DNA of 64,000 nt from Acidimicrobiales bacterium (GTDB lineage: Bacteria; Actinomycetota; Acidimicrobiia; Acidimicrobiales; UBA8592), in NCBI GenBank assembly GCA_013912105.1, contig JACERY010000005.1, positions 1-64,000 on the forward strand, read 5' to 3'. This document shows, one piece after another, positions 63,452-64,000 of the stretch. Every line of letters begins with the position of its first letter. Positions within the stretch are counted from its first letter, which is position 1. The notes under the pieces were generated by a model that saw only the letters and a list, made by a program, of their open reading frames with translations, did not search any database and was not told the origin of the DNA. The translations under genes were made by a program, and so were the position numbers.

Positions 63452-64000
63452 CTACCCCAACTCCAAGTGGTTCTAATTCATAAGTAACTTGCTCAACGTC
63501 TTCAAATAAAAGACGTCGGCTTTTCATATAGTCTAAAAGTTCTGTTTGTAGTTTGGCTCGTGCTCGATGAAGGCGAGACATTACGGTTCCGTCAGGTATC
63601 TCAAGAATTTCTGCAATTTCTTTATATGAGAATCCTTGAACATCTGCGAGAAGAACAACCTGTCGGTAAGAGGTGGAGAGAGAATCAACTGCTTTTTGTA
63701 TTTCATCATCAGTTAAGTTTTCAAATAGGGCATCTTCAGCACTTAACCCAAGTTGGTGTTGAGTTGAACTTCCTAGATTTCTGTACATGTACCCGTCTTC
63801 TAAACCTTCGAGATCGTACTCTTCAAAACTACGCTGCTTTTTCCTGTAGACGTTTATAAAGCTATTTGTCAGGATACGGAATAGCCATGCTCGTAGGTTT
63901 GTTCCTTCATTAAAGTTAGCAAATGCCTTATATCCCTTTAAATAGGTTTCTTGAACAAGATCTTCGGCATCAGATGGGTTTTTAGTAAGTCGTAGCGCGT
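63444..64000 (-). CDS. sigR: ECF sigma factor SigR/SigH (5' end outside window)
   Basis: About 185 C-terminal residues. Region 2 shows [20 protein letters not shown] and [20 protein letters not shown], then [15 protein letters not shown]. Region 4 is [20 protein letters not shown] and [20 protein letters not shown]. The SigR/SigH subgroup is supported by these blocks and by the RsrA-like partner. The start codon lies beyond 64000. It should recognise GGAAT-N18/19-GTT promoters. Confidence 0.92.
   Translation of the reverse strand, partial: ALRLTKNPSDAEDLVQETYLKGYKAFANFNEGTNLRAWLFRILTNSFINVYRKKQRSFEEYDLEGLEDGYMYRNLGSSTQHQLGLSAEDALFENLTDDEIQKAVDSLSTSYRQVVLLADVQGFSYKEIAEILEIPDGTVMSRLHRARAKLQTELLDYMKSRRLLFEDVEQVTYELEPLGVGVGE

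Overview
The window looks like chromosomal DNA of an uncultured, streamlined actinomycete, most likely an Acidimicrobiia-type marine lineage. The base composition is AT-rich (roughly 40% G+C by eye). Genes are packed with 4-8 bp overlaps and no gene-free stretch exceeds 300 bases. Many families typical of Actinomycetota are present: GuaB3, DUF3263 next to a LytR_C protein, a DUF3499-type Cys/His protein, a SigR/RsrA pair, a CysO-like sulfur carrier, a DUF2342 zinc metalloprotease, the HemY plus HemQ coproporphyrin heme route, a HelD/HelR-type helicase and two GroELs. There are no rRNAs, insertion sequences, phage genes or CRISPR arrays; one tRNA (Thr) is present. The lineage is inferred from gene content, not from a marker-gene tree.

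Layout. 0-12 kb (mostly minus): guaB3 (cut by the edge), a CoA-type NUDIX hydrolase, groESL, a TauD-like dioxygenase, pyrE, an APH-like kinase; then on plus tag and an aminotransferase/omega-amidase pair; then a membrane-anchored beta-propeller, a crotonase and a DUF3499 protein. 12-25 kb: an M29-like protein, a LysM lipoprotein, a cyclophilin, a small zinc-ribbon protein, a MacB-like ABC exporter, helD, and hemE-hemY-lnt. 25-31 kb: an envelope or glycan-type block (GT4, methyltransferases, an alpha/alpha-toroid protein, GtrA) holding a peroxiredoxin whose peroxidatic Cys codon is TGA. 31-41 kb: PAC2, NUDIX, glnD, amt and livHMGF. 40-43 kb: a heme/iron group (HugZ-like, siderophore-interacting protein, hemQ). 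43-50 kb: orphan groEL, CysO-like protein, a divergent folP, folB, glycerate kinase, LytR_C, DUF3263, tRNA-Thr, rlmB, ispF. 50-64 kb: Crp-type regulator, lipoprotein-HAD fusion, clpC, polyprenyl synthase, lysS, panC, DUF2520, folK, hpt, tilS, metalloprotease, rsrA and sigR (cut by the edge).

How it fits together. Heme is made by the coproporphyrin branch (hemE, hemY, hemQ). Folate genes folP-like, folB and folK are present but scattered. Nitrogen uptake and signalling (amt, glnD) sit beside a branched-chain amino-acid importer. Protein quality control (groESL, second groEL, clpC) may be tied to the SigR/RsrA redox switch: sequences of the form GGAAN-N18/19-GTTG lie upstream of both groES and clpC.

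The strongest unusual item is the in-frame TGA at 29263-29265. It falls exactly at the peroxidatic Cys of a BCP-type peroxiredoxin and a SECIS-like hairpin follows 9 nt downstream. This predicts a selenoprotein that standard gene calling would truncate. Other points worth checking are a Cys-to-Ser change at the expected Lnt nucleophile, a LivH fused to a secreted domain, a lipoprotein fused to a degenerate HAD domain, a CysO ending Gly-Gly-Ile, and a dihydropteroate synthase with rewritten loops.
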